From Holdemania massiliensis AP2 (GTDB lineage: Bacteria; Bacillota_I; Bacilli_A; Erysipelotrichales; Erysipelotrichaceae), in NCBI RefSeq assembly GCF_000327285.1, contig NZ_HE998567.1, forward strand, positions 1,621,090-1,685,089: a stretch of 64,000 nucleotides of DNA, read 5' to 3'. Every line of letters begins with the position of its first letter. The stretch's first letter is position 1. A program made the position numbers and the translations under genes. Below the pieces are notes generated by a model that had not been told where the DNA came from, ran no database searches, and was given only the letters and a program-made list of their open reading frames with translations. Shown here one piece after another: positions 7,543 through 17,511 of the stretch.

Positions 7543-8721
7543 TTAGCCTTTCAGCTTTTCACCAGACTTAAAGACTACACAGACCTTACGGACACAGGAA
7601 ATATCAGCTAACGGATCGCCCTCAATCGCAATGATATCCGCTACTTTTCCGGCTTCAATCGTTCCGTAATCCTTCAGCACCCCGATGCAGTCAGCACCGT
7701 TGCGGGTGGAAGCTACGATGGCATCCATCGGCTTCATACCGTTAGCGACCATCAGTTCCAGCTCAAATGCGGAATTATTATGGAAGTTGTACGGCGTACC
7801 GGCATCCGTACCCATCGCAATCTTTACCCCTTTGGCATAAGCTTTTTTGAAGCTTTCGATATGCGCATCCACGACCATGTTTGCTTTGCGCAGCACATAA
7901 TCCTTCATCCCTTTTTCAACACCGGCATCCAGAATGCAGCGCGGCGCGGCCAGCGTCGGAACCAGATACGTACCATGCTCAACCATCCAGTCAATGCATT
8001 CGTCATCCAGGAAAATGCCATGTTCAATGGAATCAATCCCGGCATGCAACGCGTTTTTAATTCCCTGGGTTCCCTGCGCATGCGTCGCTGTTTTGCGGTC
8101 GGCTTTATGCGCTTCATCAATTGCAGCTTTCATTTCTTCCATCGTCAGCTGAGCGCTGCCCGGTTCCACGCCTTTGGTCATAACCCCGCCGGTTGCCATG
8201 ATCTTGATTAGATCGACACCCTGCTTCAGCAGTTCACGGGCATGCTTGCGGCATTCATCCACACCGTCTGATTCCAGACCGCTCTTCCAGCCATGACCGC
8301 CGGTCATCGTAATCACTCTGCCGGCACAGTACATGTGCGGTCCAACGATCTTCCCTTCTTCGATACATTTCTTAATTTCTAAATCATAATACTTTTCAGA
8401 TCCCAGTGAACGGACAAACGTTACACCACTGTCAATATAATCACGGGCATTCTTCATTCCCCACCAGGCCTTTTCCATGGTTGTCAGCGACTCTTCTTCC
8501 TCATCGCTGATCCCCACGGCAGACAAACTGTGCACATGACAGTTAATCATACCCGGCATGACCGTTTTATCACTCAGGTCTACCCATTCCTCATCGTTTT
8601 TGCCATGGAAGTCTTCGATCTTGACGACGCGTCCATCTTCGATGCAGACTGCCTGGTTCTTTTTCGGCTCTGCTCCAGTACCATCAATGAATGTTCCTGC
8701 ATGAATCCAAAATTTTTTCAT
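7543..8721 (-). CDS. Metal-dependent amidohydrolase
   Basis: A 392-residue member of the amidohydrolase superfamily, group of imidazolonepropionase and prolidase-like enzymes. Visible metal and catalytic motifs are NCHVHS (about residue 60), DLIKIMATGGV with the probably carbamylated lysine, THAQG, IEHGIFLDD and MGTDAGTPYN. No signal peptide is seen, so it acts in the cytoplasm, probably on a small amide, lactam or dipeptide. The start at 8721 follows GGTGGAG. It is a single-gene unit with its own terminator. The substrate is not assignable. Confidence 0.85.
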   Translation of the reverse strand: MKKFWIHAGTFIDGTGAEPKKNQAVCIEDGRVVKIEDFHGKNDEEWVDLSDKTVMPGMINCHVHSLSAVGISDEEEESLTTMEKAWWGMKNARDYIDSGVTFVRSLGSEKYYDLEIKKCIEEGKIVGPHMYCAGRVITMTGGHGWKSGLESDGVDECRKHARELLKQGVDLIKIMATGGVMTKGVEPGSAQLTMEEMKAAIDEAHKADRKTATHAQGTQGIKNALHAGIDSIEHGIFLDDECIDWMVEHGTYLVPTLAAPRCILDAGVEKGMKDYVLRKANMVVDAHIESFKKAYAKGVKIAMGTDAGTPYNFHNNSAFELELMVANGMKPMDAIVASTRNGADCIGVLKDYGTIEAGKVADIIAIEGDPLADISCVRKVCVVFKSGEKLKG

Positions 8722-8749
8722 TTTCTACTCCACCTCATTCTTTTTCTTA

Positions 8750-9046
8750 ACTTTCATTATAACGCATTTTCTCTTTCAGACAACTTGAAAGTTTTTTCAT
8801 TGATTTATAGTCTGAGTGCAATTAGAATGACATTGCCTTAACAATAGCATATTGTAAACCAATAAAACTGATTAACGCTTGAACGCATAACAGAAGACTT
8901 TTATTATTAAAATTGCACACAGATATTTAATTGCTGTGTATGAATTTAATAACAACATGTCATAAAAATCCATATAGACTAAAACAATCGTATAAGTTTT
9001 CGAATACCTGAACGCTAAACTATTGCTGAACTATTCTACATTTTAA
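8750..9046. other. AT-rich intergenic stretch, no gene seen
   Basis: About 300 bases between the amidohydrolase promoter region and the terminators of the ABC ATPase gene. I see no reading frame, RNA gene or clear repeat. Confidence 0.5.
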
Positions 9047-9083
9047 TTCACCTTGAGGTGAAAAAAGAGGCTGTTAGGCCTCT
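9047..9083 (-). terminator. Paired hairpins ending the iol operon
   Basis: AGAGGC/GCCTCT (9066-9083) follows the ATPase stop codon directly and runs on the minus strand into TTTTTT. A second hairpin, TTCACC/GGTGAA (9047-9062), follows at once. Confidence 0.8.
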
Positions 9084-9085
9084 GT

Positions 9086-10177
9086 TTAAAAAATCGCTTT
9101 TTCCGTTGCCTGATCAAAGAGATGGATTTTGGAAAGGTCCATCGCCATGGAAAGATGGGAATGAGGATCTGCCTCCGTCCGGGCAGAAACTTTGGCCACA
9201 AGCGGACAGCCTTCCAAAGCCCCGTGCAGAATCAATTCATGGCCCAACAGCTCGCAGACATCCACCTCAAAATCAAAACTGGAGGATGGATAAGTTTCCG
9301 CGACAATTCCTTCACAATGCAGATCTTCCGGACGGATGCCGAACACCACGTCCCGTCCCTCTGCTTCCTGCAAAGCCTTTGCATACATCATCGGCAGCTG
9401 AACACGATAATTTCCCGTACAGAAAGCGCCTTTTTCAATCTTACCGGGAATGAAGTTCATCGCCGGAGAGCCGACAAAGCTCGCAACAAACATATTGACT
9501 GGATGATTGTAAATTTCCTTCGGCGTACCGATCTGCTGGATATAACCGTCCTTCATGACGACAATCCGGCTGGCCATCGTCATGGCTTCGGTCTGATCAT
9601 GTGTGACGTAGATCGTCGTTGCCCCCAGCTTCTCATGCAGCTTGATGATCTCCGAACGCATCTGCACACGCAGCTTGGCATCCAGATTGGACAGCGGTTC
9701 ATCCATCAGGAAAACCTTGGCATTGCGCACGATTGCCCGCCCCAGGGCAACCCGCTGCCGCTGGCCGCCGGAAAGTGCCTTGGGTTTGCGTTTGAGATAT
9801 TCTTCAATTTCCAGAATCTTCGCCGCTTCCTTGACACGTTTGTCGATTTCTTCCTTCGGCATTTTCTTCAGCTTTAGTCCGAAGGCCATATTATCATAGA
9901 CGCTCATGTGCGGATACAAGGCGTAGGATTGGAATACCATGGCGATATCGCGATCCTTCGGCATCACATCGTTCATCGTCTTGCCGTCGATCACCAATTC
10001 GCCGGAAGTGATTTCTTCCAAGCCGGCAATCATGCGCAGGGTTGTGGATTTACCGCAGCCTGAAGGGCCGACAAAGACGATAAACTCTTTATCTTCAACG
10101 TCCAAATTGAAATCAAACACTGCCTGAACCTTATTGTCATAGATCTTATTAATATTTCTTAAACTGACCGTGGCCAT
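9086..10177 (-). CDS. Sugar ABC transporter ATPase (MalK/UgpC/MsmK type)
   Basis: A 363-residue ATPase with the full signature: Walker [11 protein letters not shown] (about residue 37), the signature motif [15 protein letters not shown], Walker [17 protein letters not shown], the switch histidine in [10 protein letters not shown], and a C-terminal TOBE-type regulatory domain. Such ATPases energise CUT1 carbohydrate importers and can serve several permease pairs. It is the last gene of the iol operon, while the binding protein and two permeases at 22056-25149 have no ATPase of their own. It is therefore the obvious partner. Its start lies 12 bases after the transaldolase stop. Confidence 0.93.
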   Translation of the reverse strand: MATVSLRNINKIYDNKVQAVFDFNLDVEDKEFIVFVGPSGCGKSTTLRMIAGLEEITSGELVIDGKTMNDVMPKDRDIAMVFQSYALYPHMSVYDNMAFGLKLKKMPKEEIDKRVKEAAKILEIEEYLKRKPKALSGGQRQRVALGRAIVRNAKVFLMDEPLSNLDAKLRVQMRSEIIKLHEKLGATTIYVTHDQTEAMTMASRIVVMKDGYIQQIGTPKEIYNHPVNMFVASFVGSPAMNFIPGKIEKGAFCTGNYRVQLPMMYAKALQEAEGRDVVFGIRPEDLHCEGIVAETYPSSSFDFEVDVCELLGHELILHGALEGCPLVAKVSARTEADPHSHLSMAMDLSKIHLFDQATEKAIF

Positions 10178-10189
10178 GTCGCTTCCTCC

Positions 10190-11245
10190 TTATTTCATCA
10201 TGTAGCTGCGGATCAGCCTGACTAAATCGTCATAGCCGCCCAAAAACTGGTTCATTGTCGCTAAGAATGCTCCGTAATGCTCAAATTCTTCTGGTTTCAG
10301 TCCGTCTTCCAAATAAGCTTTCTTGAATTCATCCAGCTTCATTAATTCCTCCATCAGCTTGGGTTCCACCGGCGTGTCGATGTTGTTTTTGATTTCCACA
10401 TCGCTGCCGTTGTACTTGCGCTGCCAGTCGCTGGTGATCGTCAGCACGATATCCCCGCCGATGAATTCTTCCCAATGATGCTGATTGCGGAAGGCTGCCA
10501 CTAACAGCTTGGTGCGGTAGCCGCGTTCTTGATATAAGCGGTAAGCATTCTTGACGACCGCAACTCCGGCCCAATCCAACGCCTCAGCGCTGATCAGCAC
10601 GTCATGCTGCTTCACCCAGGCTTTTAAGTAGTCGTCGGTCCGGCCGGCCATGATCGTGCAGACCGGATGCATTTCAGCTGTCGGCAGGCCTTCGGCTTCG
10701 CGCCGGGCTAATCCGCGCTCAACCGCTTCCGCCACCGCAATCGCCTGGGCGCAGGTGAAGGAAACCGTCGCGTTGATGCTGATGCCGCGATAGGTTAATT
10801 CCTCGAATGCTTCAACACCGGCTTTGGATGTCGGAGCTTTGATTTGGGAGTTGGGTACGACTGCCGCTAACTCGCAGGCCTGTTCAACCATCTTGTCTTT
10901 GCTGCGGTAGAACTTGGCGTTGGTCTGAAAGGAAATCCGGCCTTTCTGACCCTGACTGGCTTCAAACAGTGGCAGTAAGAGCTTGCTGGCCTTGGCGCCC
11001 AGGGCTTTGATCACATCCCAAGCGACTTCATCTTCGGTATAAGCCGGATGATCGGCGATGATCGTTTTGATCGTTTCTTCCCATTGCGGCAGTTCTTTCT
11101 TCAGGACATTGCCGACGATGACTGGATTTGTGGTCGCGCCGCTGGCACCGTTGTCGATCGCGTACTGCAGTTCCGCGCAGCTGCAGGAGTCGTTCCAGAC
11201 TTCGGTCTGCGGAAACTGCGTGACGGTTTCATATAATTTATTCAT
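10190..11245 (-). CDS. Transaldolase-family protein of the inositol operon
   Basis: A 351-residue TIM-barrel protein of the transaldolase family. Conserved positions are visible: Asp19 (WNDS), Asn40 in GATTNPVIV, Glu96 in LFEASQGQKG, and the Schiff-base Lys136 in SQIKAPTSKAG, followed by GISINATVSFT. Known members move or cleave three-carbon units of sugar phosphates. The gene sits 11 bases after iolA and before the ABC ATPase. No IolJ aldolase gene is visible nearby, and IolA would need malonate semialdehyde. I infer that this protein may cleave a deoxy-keto sugar acid or its phosphate in that step, or otherwise feed the product into pentose metabolism. The family is secure; the substrate is a hypothesis. 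Confidence 0.85.
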   Translation of the reverse strand: MNKLYETVTQFPQTEVWNDSCSCAELQYAIDNGASGATTNPVIVGNVLKKELPQWEETIKTIIADHPAYTEDEVAWDVIKALGAKASKLLLPLFEASQGQKGRISFQTNAKFYRSKDKMVEQACELAAVVPNSQIKAPTSKAGVEAFEELTYRGISINATVSFTCAQAIAVAEAVERGLARREAEGLPTAEMHPVCTIMAGRTDDYLKAWVKQHDVLISAEALDWAGVAVVKNAYRLYQERGYRTKLLVAAFRNQHHWEEFIGGDIVLTITSDWQRKYNGSDVEIKNNIDTPVEPKLMEELMKLDEFKKAYLEDGLKPEEFEHYGAFLATMNQFLGGYDDLVRLIRSYMMK

Positions 11246-11256
11246 TCGCCGTCCTC

Positions 11257-12693
11257 CTAACTCAGCCAGTCCTTTTTATCCTTGGGATTCCATTTCGTCG
11301 TGACCTTGCGCGTCGTTGTCAAAAACGGCAGCGAACCATAGCCGGTAATATCGCCATATCCAAACTTAGAGCCTTTCAAGCCGCCGAAGGAAAACGGATC
11401 GCGCGGAACCGGAACGCCGATGTTGACTCCCAGCATGCCGCTGGATAATCCCAGCACCGCTTTCTGAGCGTAAAGTCCGGTATCCGTAAAAATCGAAGCC
11501 CCATTGCCGTACGGCGAACGATTCTGATAAGCAATCGCCTCTTCCAGCGTTGCGGCTTTGATGATTTCCAGAGTGGGCCCGAATACTTCTTCCTTTGGCA
11601 TAACCTCGAAATCGTCATACAGAATGACGCTCGGACCGATATAATAGCCGTTAGGATCCCCTTCTATTTGGGCTTTTCGACCATCGACAACAATGCTGCC
11701 CGGTGTTTTCTCAAGATATTGACATACCTTGTCCACGGCCTTTTGGGAAATCAGCGGCGGACAATCCCGCCCAGCAACCATTTCTTTCGACAGTGTGATG
11801 ATCTGATCAATGACAGCGTCGCAGTGACCGATCGCCAGCACCACCGAAGCTGCCATGCAGCGCTGGCCGCTCATGCCGTAAGCGGCGGAAGTAATCTCTT
11901 TCGCCACGATCTGCGGGTCGACTTCCTCGGTCACCAGGATATGATTTTTAGCTCCGCCCATGGCCAGACAGCGTTTCAAGCTGGCTGTTGCCCGTTTGTA
12001 AACCAGTTTGGCAACCGGTGTCGAACCGACAAAGGTCAGGGCGTCGATCCCCGGATGATCGCACAGCGCTTCCACGACTTCCTTTTCGCCATGGACAACG
12101 GAAAGCAGACCGTCCGGCAGCCCCGCCTTGGCAAACAATTCCGCGATTTTCATCGCGGTGATCGGCGTGGCTTCACTCGGTTTCAGAATGACCGCGTTGC
12201 CGCAGACCAAGGCATTGGGAATCGTCCACATCGGCACCATCAGCGGAAAATTAAACGGAGTAATGCAGGCGAGAACGCCAACAGGAAAGGTCATTTCCTT
12301 GACTTCAATTCCACTACTGACAAATTCGGTCCTGCCCGCGATCACGGCAGGGATGCTCACCGCAAATTCACACAGCTCCACAGCCTTGGCGAGGGCGGCG
12401 TGCGATTCGGCTAACGATTTGCCGTTTTCCTGCGTGATGATCTGCGCCAGTTCTGCTTCATGATCCAGCAGCTGCTGACGCATCGCAAACAACACTTCGG
12501 TGCGTTTCTTATAGGTCAACTGCGCCCATTGCTTTTGGGCTGTCCGGGCTTTGGCCACGGCCTTATCGATCATCGCTGAATCGGCATAGCTGACCTCACC
12601 GATCACCTGACCGTTTAGCGGGCTGGTAATCGGATGAACAGCAGCGGGGTTATGCAGCGTTTCGCTGCCGATTTGATTATCAACTTTCCACAT
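11257..12693 (-). CDS. iolA: Methylmalonate/malonate semialdehyde dehydrogenase (CoA-acylating)
   Basis: A 478-residue aldehyde dehydrogenase when started at the ATG at 12693 (MWKVDNQIGSE), which has AGGAAG upstream; the frame is open 11 codons earlier. Features are FNFPLMVPMW, the NAD-binding FVGSTPVAK, and the catalytic Cys in GMSGQRCMAA, the form typical of MmsA/IolA. The enzyme turns malonate semialdehyde into acetyl-CoA and CO2 with NAD+, the last step of inositol catabolism. It overlaps the end of iolG by 14 bases and precedes the transaldolase gene. Confidence 0.9.
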   Translation of the reverse strand: MWKVDNQIGSETLHNPAAVHPITSPLNGQVIGEVSYADSAMIDKAVAKARTAQKQWAQLTYKKRTEVLFAMRQQLLDHEAELAQIITQENGKSLAESHAALAKAVELCEFAVSIPAVIAGRTEFVSSGIEVKEMTFPVGVLACITPFNFPLMVPMWTIPNALVCGNAVILKPSEATPITAMKIAELFAKAGLPDGLLSVVHGEKEVVEALCDHPGIDALTFVGSTPVAKLVYKRATASLKRCLAMGGAKNHILVTEEVDPQIVAKEITSAAYGMSGQRCMAASVVLAIGHCDAVIDQIITLSKEMVAGRDCPPLISQKAVDKVCQYLEKTPGSIVVDGRKAQIEGDPNGYYIGPSVILYDDFEVMPKEEVFGPTLEIIKAATLEEAIAYQNRSPYGNGASIFTDTGLYAQKAVLGLSSGMLGVNIGVPVPRDPFSFGGLKGSKFGYGDITGYGSLPFLTTTRKVTTKWNPKDKKDWLS

Positions 12694-13720
12694 CTTCGAT
12701 GCCTTCTTCCTGCTTGATTTCCGCAATCGTTACCGGACGATGCTCACGCATGGATTTCTCTGCCGCCTTCGCCATCAGCACCGGGATCAGGCCGTCGGCT
12801 CCGCCGACAGCGGTCGGTTTGTTTTCCTGAATGGCCTGCGTGAAGCTGATAATCTCCTCGGCAAAGGACTGCATGTAGCGTTCCAGAAAGAAATACAGCG
12901 GCTTTTCCGATTGGATTCCCTGTTCATCGCTGAGAATCAGCGTGCTGGCCGTATCATTCTGCGTCGCGGCGCTGCCCTTGCTGCCAAAGACTTCCGCCCG
13001 CTGGTCATATCCGTAAGCTGCCCGGCGGCTGTTGCTGATGCAGCCGATCGCTCCGTTTTCAAACCGCAGCGTAATCTGAGCGCTGTCGATATCCCCAAGC
13101 TCCTGAATCCGCGGATTGACCAGCGCCGCGCCGGCGGCGTACACCTCGGTGACCTCACTGCCGGACAAATAGCGAACCATATCGAAATCATGAATCGTCA
13201 TATCCATCAACATTCCGCCTGAAACCTTAACATAATCTAAGCTGGGGGCTTCAGGATCGCGGGAAACGACGGTGATGAAATGGGGGTCACCGATCCGCCC
13301 CTGTTCCACAGCCTGACGCAGCGCTTTGAAATTATGATCAAAGCGGCGGTTGAAGCCTACCTGAAAATGAACGCCGGCCTGTTTCACAGCTGTGATGACC
13401 TCAACGATTCGCTTGGGATCCGGGTCGATGGGTTTCTCACAGAAAATATGTTTTCCGGCCTTGGCGGCTTCCATGGACAATGCCGCATGGGTATGGGTTG
13501 AGCTGCAGATCAAAACGGCATCCAGACGAGGATCCTGGATCAGTTCCTCCGTATCTCTGCCGCATTCCATGATTCCTAATTTTCGGGCTTCGGCTTCCAT
13601 TTCAGGATTCATAAACGGATCGCAGACCCGCAGAACGCAGGCGTCCTCAACCCGCGTCTGAATGCTGCGGGCATGAACTTTGCCGATCCGGCCGAAGCCG
13701 ATAATTCCAATGTTCAACAT
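12680..13720 (-). CDS. iolG: Inositol 2-dehydrogenase
   Basis: A 346-residue Gfo/Idh/MocA dehydrogenase. It has the Rossmann motif GIIGFGRIGKVHARS, the catalytic-lysine motif FCEKPID, and the IolG features GFNRRFD, VSGGMLMDMTIHDFDM and AAYGYDQRAEVFGSKG. It oxidises myo-inositol to scyllo-inosose with NAD+, the first step of inositol catabolism. It lies 15 bases after iolE. Scyllo- or chiro-inositol activity is also possible in this family. Confidence 0.88.
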   Translation of the reverse strand: MLNIGIIGFGRIGKVHARSIQTRVEDACVLRVCDPFMNPEMEAEARKLGIMECGRDTEELIQDPRLDAVLICSSTHTHAALSMEAAKAGKHIFCEKPIDPDPKRIVEVITAVKQAGVHFQVGFNRRFDHNFKALRQAVEQGRIGDPHFITVVSRDPEAPSLDYVKVSGGMLMDMTIHDFDMVRYLSGSEVTEVYAAGAALVNPRIQELGDIDSAQITLRFENGAIGCISNSRRAAYGYDQRAEVFGSKGSAATQNDTASTLILSDEQGIQSEKPLYFFLERYMQSFAEEIISFTQAIQENKPTAVGGADGLIPVLMAKAAEKSMREHRPVTIAEIKQEEGIEDVES

Positions 13721-13735
13721 TTTTCATTCCTCCTT

Positions 13736-14632
13736 TTAACAGCCAGTCTTTTCCCGGATAAATGTCCGGGCCTTGATGGCGTATTCCAATGGATTGGCTT
13801 TGGCCGGATCCTGTTCCGCTTCCACGACCATCCAGCCTTCATACTGATGCTGCGCCAGACAGGCAAAGATCGGTTCAAAGCTGATCACGCCGTCCGAGGG
13901 TACGGTAAAGCTTCCAGTCCGCACACCTTCCAGAAAACTGAGCTTCTCGCAGCGCACTTTTTCCAAGATTGCCGGCCGGACGTCCTTAAGATGAACGTGA
14001 ACTACCCGGTTGATATGTTTTTCCAAAACACGCATCACCGCTTCCTGCGTTCCTTCGGAATAATAGAGATGACCGCAGTCGTAAAGCAGGCCAACCTGAT
14101 TTGAGGTGTGTTCCATTAAATAATCGATTTCGGCTTCGGTCTGGACGCCGGTGCCCATGTGATGATGGACGCCCAGCTTCATGCCCTTTTCCGCCGCCAA
14201 TGCCGCAAGCTCTTCAAAGCCTTCGATCACAGCCTGCCATTGGGCTTGGGTATAGACCGGCTTGGCGTCGAAGATCGGCAATGTCGTACCCTGAATGCTG
14301 TTGCCCTGCTCGCTGATCCCGATGACTTTGGCTCCTAACGCATGCAGGAAATCGCGATGTTCAATAAATTTCGCGATTGTTTCCGCTTTCTGACCGCGGG
14401 TGAAATAGGTGGAAAACCAGGCGTTGCAGATCTGTAACCCGCGCAGCTTCAGTGCTTTTTCCAACACTTCCGGATCGCGGGGATATTGGTTTCCGATCTC
14501 GCAGCCCGCATAGCCGGCCAGCGCCATTTCACTGATACATTGTTCAAATGTGTTTTCCCTGCCTAAATCAGGCATGTCGTCGTTGGTCCAGGCAATCGGC
14601 GCAATGCCGATTTTCACATGATTCAGCTTCAT
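13736..14632 (-). CDS. iolE: Inosose dehydratase
   Basis: A 298-residue TIM-barrel enzyme. I take the ATG at 14632 ([15 protein letters not shown]), which has AAGGAG upstream inside the end of iolD; the frame runs 39 codons further but only as overlap with iolD. IolE features include [35 protein letters not shown] and [10 protein letters not shown]. It removes water from scyllo-inosose to give the trihydroxycyclohexanedione that is the substrate of IolD. The iolD stop is one base away, so the two are coupled. Confidence 0.92.
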   Translation of the reverse strand: MKLNHVKIGIAPIAWTNDDMPDLGRENTFEQCISEMALAGYAGCEIGNQYPRDPEVLEKALKLRGLQICNAWFSTYFTRGQKAETIAKFIEHRDFLHALGAKVIGISEQGNSIQGTTLPIFDAKPVYTQAQWQAVIEGFEELAALAAEKGMKLGVHHHMGTGVQTEAEIDYLMEHTSNQVGLLYDCGHLYYSEGTQEAVMRVLEKHINRVVHVHLKDVRPAILEKVRCEKLSFLEGVRTGSFTVPSDGVISFEPIFACLAQHQYEGWMVVEAEQDPAKANPLEYAIKARTFIREKTGC

Positions 14633-14633
14633 C

Positions 14634-16559
14634 TTAATATCTCCTTGCCTTTTCGCGCTGACTCTGCAGCTGCTGGTAGGCTTCCTCCACCTTCTCAAAC
14701 GGACTGACCGAAGCCAGACCGACGTTCCACCAGGCATCATAACCGTCACTCATCGTTTTAGGCAGCACCTTGATGTCAATCAGGACGCTGTGCTTAGCGC
14801 GCGCCGCTTTGACGAGCGCCTCTTCCAGCTCTTTCTCACTACGCACCGTCCACGCTTCACAGCCGTAACCGCGGGCCACAGCCGCATAGTCAATCGGGAT
14901 ATAGCTGCCGTCAAGCTTTCCGCTCTGCAGACCGCGGTAGCGGAAATCCGTACAGAAACTCTCCAGACCGTTGGACATCTGCAGATTGCTGATGCAGCCG
15001 TTGCTCATATTATCGAACAGGCAGACCGTGATCTTGGCATTTTCCTGCAGCGACGTCACCAGCTCGCCATGCATCATCAGAAAGGCCGCGTCCCCGACCA
15101 TCGCGTACACCTCACGCTGCGGCTGTGCCAGTTTAGCGCCCAAGGCGGCCGCAATTTCAAAGCCCATGCATGAATATCCATATTCCACGTTGTAGCTGTT
15201 TTCACTGCGGCTGATCCACATCCGCTGCAGATCACCCGGCAGCGAACCGCTGGCAGCGACGATTAACGAAGAAGGCGCAATTTTCTCATTGATCAATTTG
15301 ATCGCGGCGGTCTGCGACAGACAGGACGCCGTCATCCGCTGATATTCCTGCAGCTGCTTTGCGTAATCGTTTTTGATTTCCGGCTGCACTTGCTCGGAAT
15401 GCCGCACACGGGTAAAACGGGCGACTTCCTCATTCCATTGCCGTTTTACCTTGCTGATGCCGATATCATTTTCATGATGATAGTGATGCTGACGCAGAAT
15501 CTGAGCCAGCTGCTCCAAAGCCACCTTGACGTCGGCCTTGATCGGCAGCGCGTCCATTTTTAAGCCGTGAAAATCCGACAGATTGATTTGAATCAGCTTG
15601 GCTTGGGAAAACAGCTCTTTAGACCCGGTCGTAAAATCCGTCAGCCGCGTACCCAACCCCAGAATCAGATCACAATCCCGAACATAGCGGTTGGCTGCGA
15701 GATTGCCGGTAACCCCGATTCCGCCCAGATTATAAAAGAAATCCGAGGTCACGGTGGATTTGCCGGCCTGCGTTTCCGCCATCGGCAGCTTGAACTCATT
15801 GCAGAATTCGCGGATCCTTGCCCCGGCCTCGCTGTAACGGCAGCCGCCGCCGACAATTAACAGCGGATGGCGGGAATCCAGAATCTGATAGGCTGCTTTG
15901 TGCAGCATCTCGCTGTCGGGAAGCGTACGGATCAGCGTATGAATTCGTTTCTTAAAAAAGCTTTCCGGGAAATCCCAAGCTTCCCCCTGCACGTCCTGCG
16001 GCAGGGCGATCGTGACCGCGCCGGTTCCCTGCGGATCACTCAGCACCCGCATTGCGTTGATCATCGCGCTCATCAGCATCTCCGGCCGCAGAATGCGATC
16101 AAAATAACGGCTGACCGGACGGAAGGCATCGTTGGTCGTCAAGGACAGATCATACGGCTGCTCAATCTGCTGCAGCACCGGGTCAGGCTGACGGGTCGCG
16201 AAGGTATCCCCCGGCAATAGCAGCAGCGGCAGATGATTGGCCGTGGCGGTCGCCGCCGCCGTCACCATGTTGGCGGCCCCCGGACCGACGGAGGAGGCTA
16301 CGGCGATGATCTTGCGCCGCTGATGCTGCTTCGCAAAGCCGAGCGCCGTATGCGCCATCCCCTGTTCGTTGCGTCCCTGGAATACCTTCAATCCATGATC
16401 TTCATGAAGCAGCGCTTCGCCTAATCCCAACACGATTCCATGACCGAAGATCACGCTGACCCCTTCCACAAACTTACTTTCTTTTCCATCCAGGCTGACA
16501 TACTGCTGATCCAGAAACCGAACCAGCGCCTGCGCCGTTGTACAATGCACTGTTTTCAT
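14634..16559 (-). CDS. iolD: Trihydroxycyclohexane-1,2-dione hydrolase (TPP enzyme)
   Basis: A 641-residue thiamine diphosphate enzyme. It has the N-terminal pyrimidine-binding domain with [13 protein letters not shown] and [19 protein letters not shown], a middle domain with [15 protein letters not shown], and a C-terminal diphosphate-binding domain with [19 protein letters not shown] and [10 protein letters not shown]. Length and motifs fit IolD, which opens the ring to 5-deoxyglucuronate. The start at 16559 has GGGAGGG upstream. It is the first gene of the iol operon, divergent from the DeoR regulator. Confidence 0.93.
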   Translation of the reverse strand: MKTVHCTTAQALVRFLDQQYVSLDGKESKFVEGVSVIFGHGIVLGLGEALLHEDHGLKVFQGRNEQGMAHTALGFAKQHQRRKIIAVASSVGPGAANMVTAAATATANHLPLLLLPGDTFATRQPDPVLQQIEQPYDLSLTTNDAFRPVSRYFDRILRPEMLMSAMINAMRVLSDPQGTGAVTIALPQDVQGEAWDFPESFFKKRIHTLIRTLPDSEMLHKAAYQILDSRHPLLIVGGGCRYSEAGARIREFCNEFKLPMAETQAGKSTVTSDFFYNLGGIGVTGNLAANRYVRDCDLILGLGTRLTDFTTGSKELFSQAKLIQINLSDFHGLKMDALPIKADVKVALEQLAQILRQHHYHHENDIGISKVKRQWNEEVARFTRVRHSEQVQPEIKNDYAKQLQEYQRMTASCLSQTAAIKLINEKIAPSSLIVAASGSLPGDLQRMWISRSENSYNVEYGYSCMGFEIAAALGAKLAQPQREVYAMVGDAAFLMMHGELVTSLQENAKITVCLFDNMSNGCISNLQMSNGLESFCTDFRYRGLQSGKLDGSYIPIDYAAVARGYGCEAWTVRSEKELEEALVKAARAKHSVLIDIKVLPKTMSDGYDAWWNVGLASVSPFEKVEEAYQQLQSQREKARRY

Positions 16560-16676
16560 TCCTTACCCTCCCGATTGCTCCGTCCGTACTTTCTTGTTGT
16601 TTCGGGTGCCGATCCCATTCGCCTCTGAAAGTCCCCTATGTTTACTGGACTTTTTAAAGCGAAGCCGCACCGGCGC

Positions 16677-16705
16677 TTGATTCCTCTGACCTCATTTCTT
16701 ATAAT
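16677..16705 (+). promoter_or_regulatory. Promoter of the DeoR-type regulator gene
   Basis: TTGATT (16677-16682) and TATAAT (16700-16705) are 17 bases apart, 27 bases before the regulator's ATG. The rest of 16560-16676 must hold the opposing iolD promoter, which I could not place with confidence. Confidence 0.7.
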
Positions 16706-16732
16706 GAAAACAAAGTCGAGGATAATGAAGCT

Positions 16733-17488
16733 ATGAAATATAACCGTTTAAATGAAATTGAACTGTATTTGTCGCAGAAACAATATGCGTCGATTGAAGA
16801 TCTTTTGGAAAAATTCAATATTTCCCTGCAGACGCTGCGGCGGGATCTCAAAGAACTCCAGGCCCGCGGCATCATCACCAAGGTATACGGCGGCGTGCTG
16901 TTCAAGCGCGGCAATTCCGTTCAGCTGGATCTCAGCCAGCCGGCAGCTCATTCGACGATCAACATTGAAGAAAAAATTAAGATTGGTGAATTAGCCGGAT
17001 CGCTGGTGGAAAACAACGATATCATCTTCATCGATTCCGGATCCACGGCCCATTACATCGTTGATTTTCTTGCCGACAAAGAGAACATTACCGTCGTCAC
17101 GCACAGCCTCGACGTCCTCAATGCTGTAAGCAAATACCCGTCAATCCATTGTCTGGCCTTGGGCGGCGCCTATCATCATGAAAGCCGTTCCTATTACGTC
17201 GATACCGATACGATGCGGTATCTGTTCAACAAATCCTTCATCGCCACCGTCGGCTTATCTCTGCCCCGGGGTTTAACCAACATGAACTTTTACGAAGCGG
17301 CGGTCAAAACCAAGGTCATCGCCAACTCAATCAAAAATTACGTGCTCTGCGATCATACCAAATTCAACGTGACCGCCTTCAATAACTTCGCTTCACTGGA
17401 AAAAATTGAAGGCGTGATCACGGATGAATGTCCGCCGGACAATTACCTGAATTACTTCAAGCGCAGCAATATCCAGCTTTTTTATTAA
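16733..17488 (+). CDS. DeoR-family transcriptional regulator
   Basis: A 251-residue protein. Residues 1-55 form the DeoR helix-turn-helix (YASIEDLLEKFNIS, then LQTLRRDLKELQARGII), followed by the phosphosugar-sensing domain with IFIDSGSTAHYIVDFL and CDHTKF. DeoR proteins usually repress until a sugar phosphate binds. It lies divergent from the iol operon and convergent with the second operon, so it probably controls both. The effector may be a deoxy-keto sugar acid phosphate of the inositol route, as known for IolR of Bacillus, but that is inference. Confidence 0.9.
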   Translation: MKYNRLNEIELYLSQKQYASIEDLLEKFNISLQTLRRDLKELQARGIITKVYGGVLFKRGNSVQLDLSQPAAHSTINIEEKIKIGELAGSLVENNDIIFIDSGSTAHYIVDFLADKENITVVTHSLDVLNAVSKYPSIHCLALGGAYHHESRSYYVDTDTMRYLFNKSFIATVGLSLPRGLTNMNFYEAAVKTKVIANSIKNYVLCDHTKFNVTAFNNFASLEKIEGVITDECPPDNYLNYFKRSNIQLFY

Positions 17489-17511
17489 TCAATTAGGCAG
17501 ATCGCCTTGGG

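Noticed and set aside
9122..9877. 251-codon plus-strand frame
   Set aside because: It is antisense to the ABC ATPase and has no family pattern.
14633..14749. N-terminal extension of iolE
   Set aside because: The added residues come from overlap with iolD and have no conserved pattern; the ATG at 14632 has a good ribosome site.
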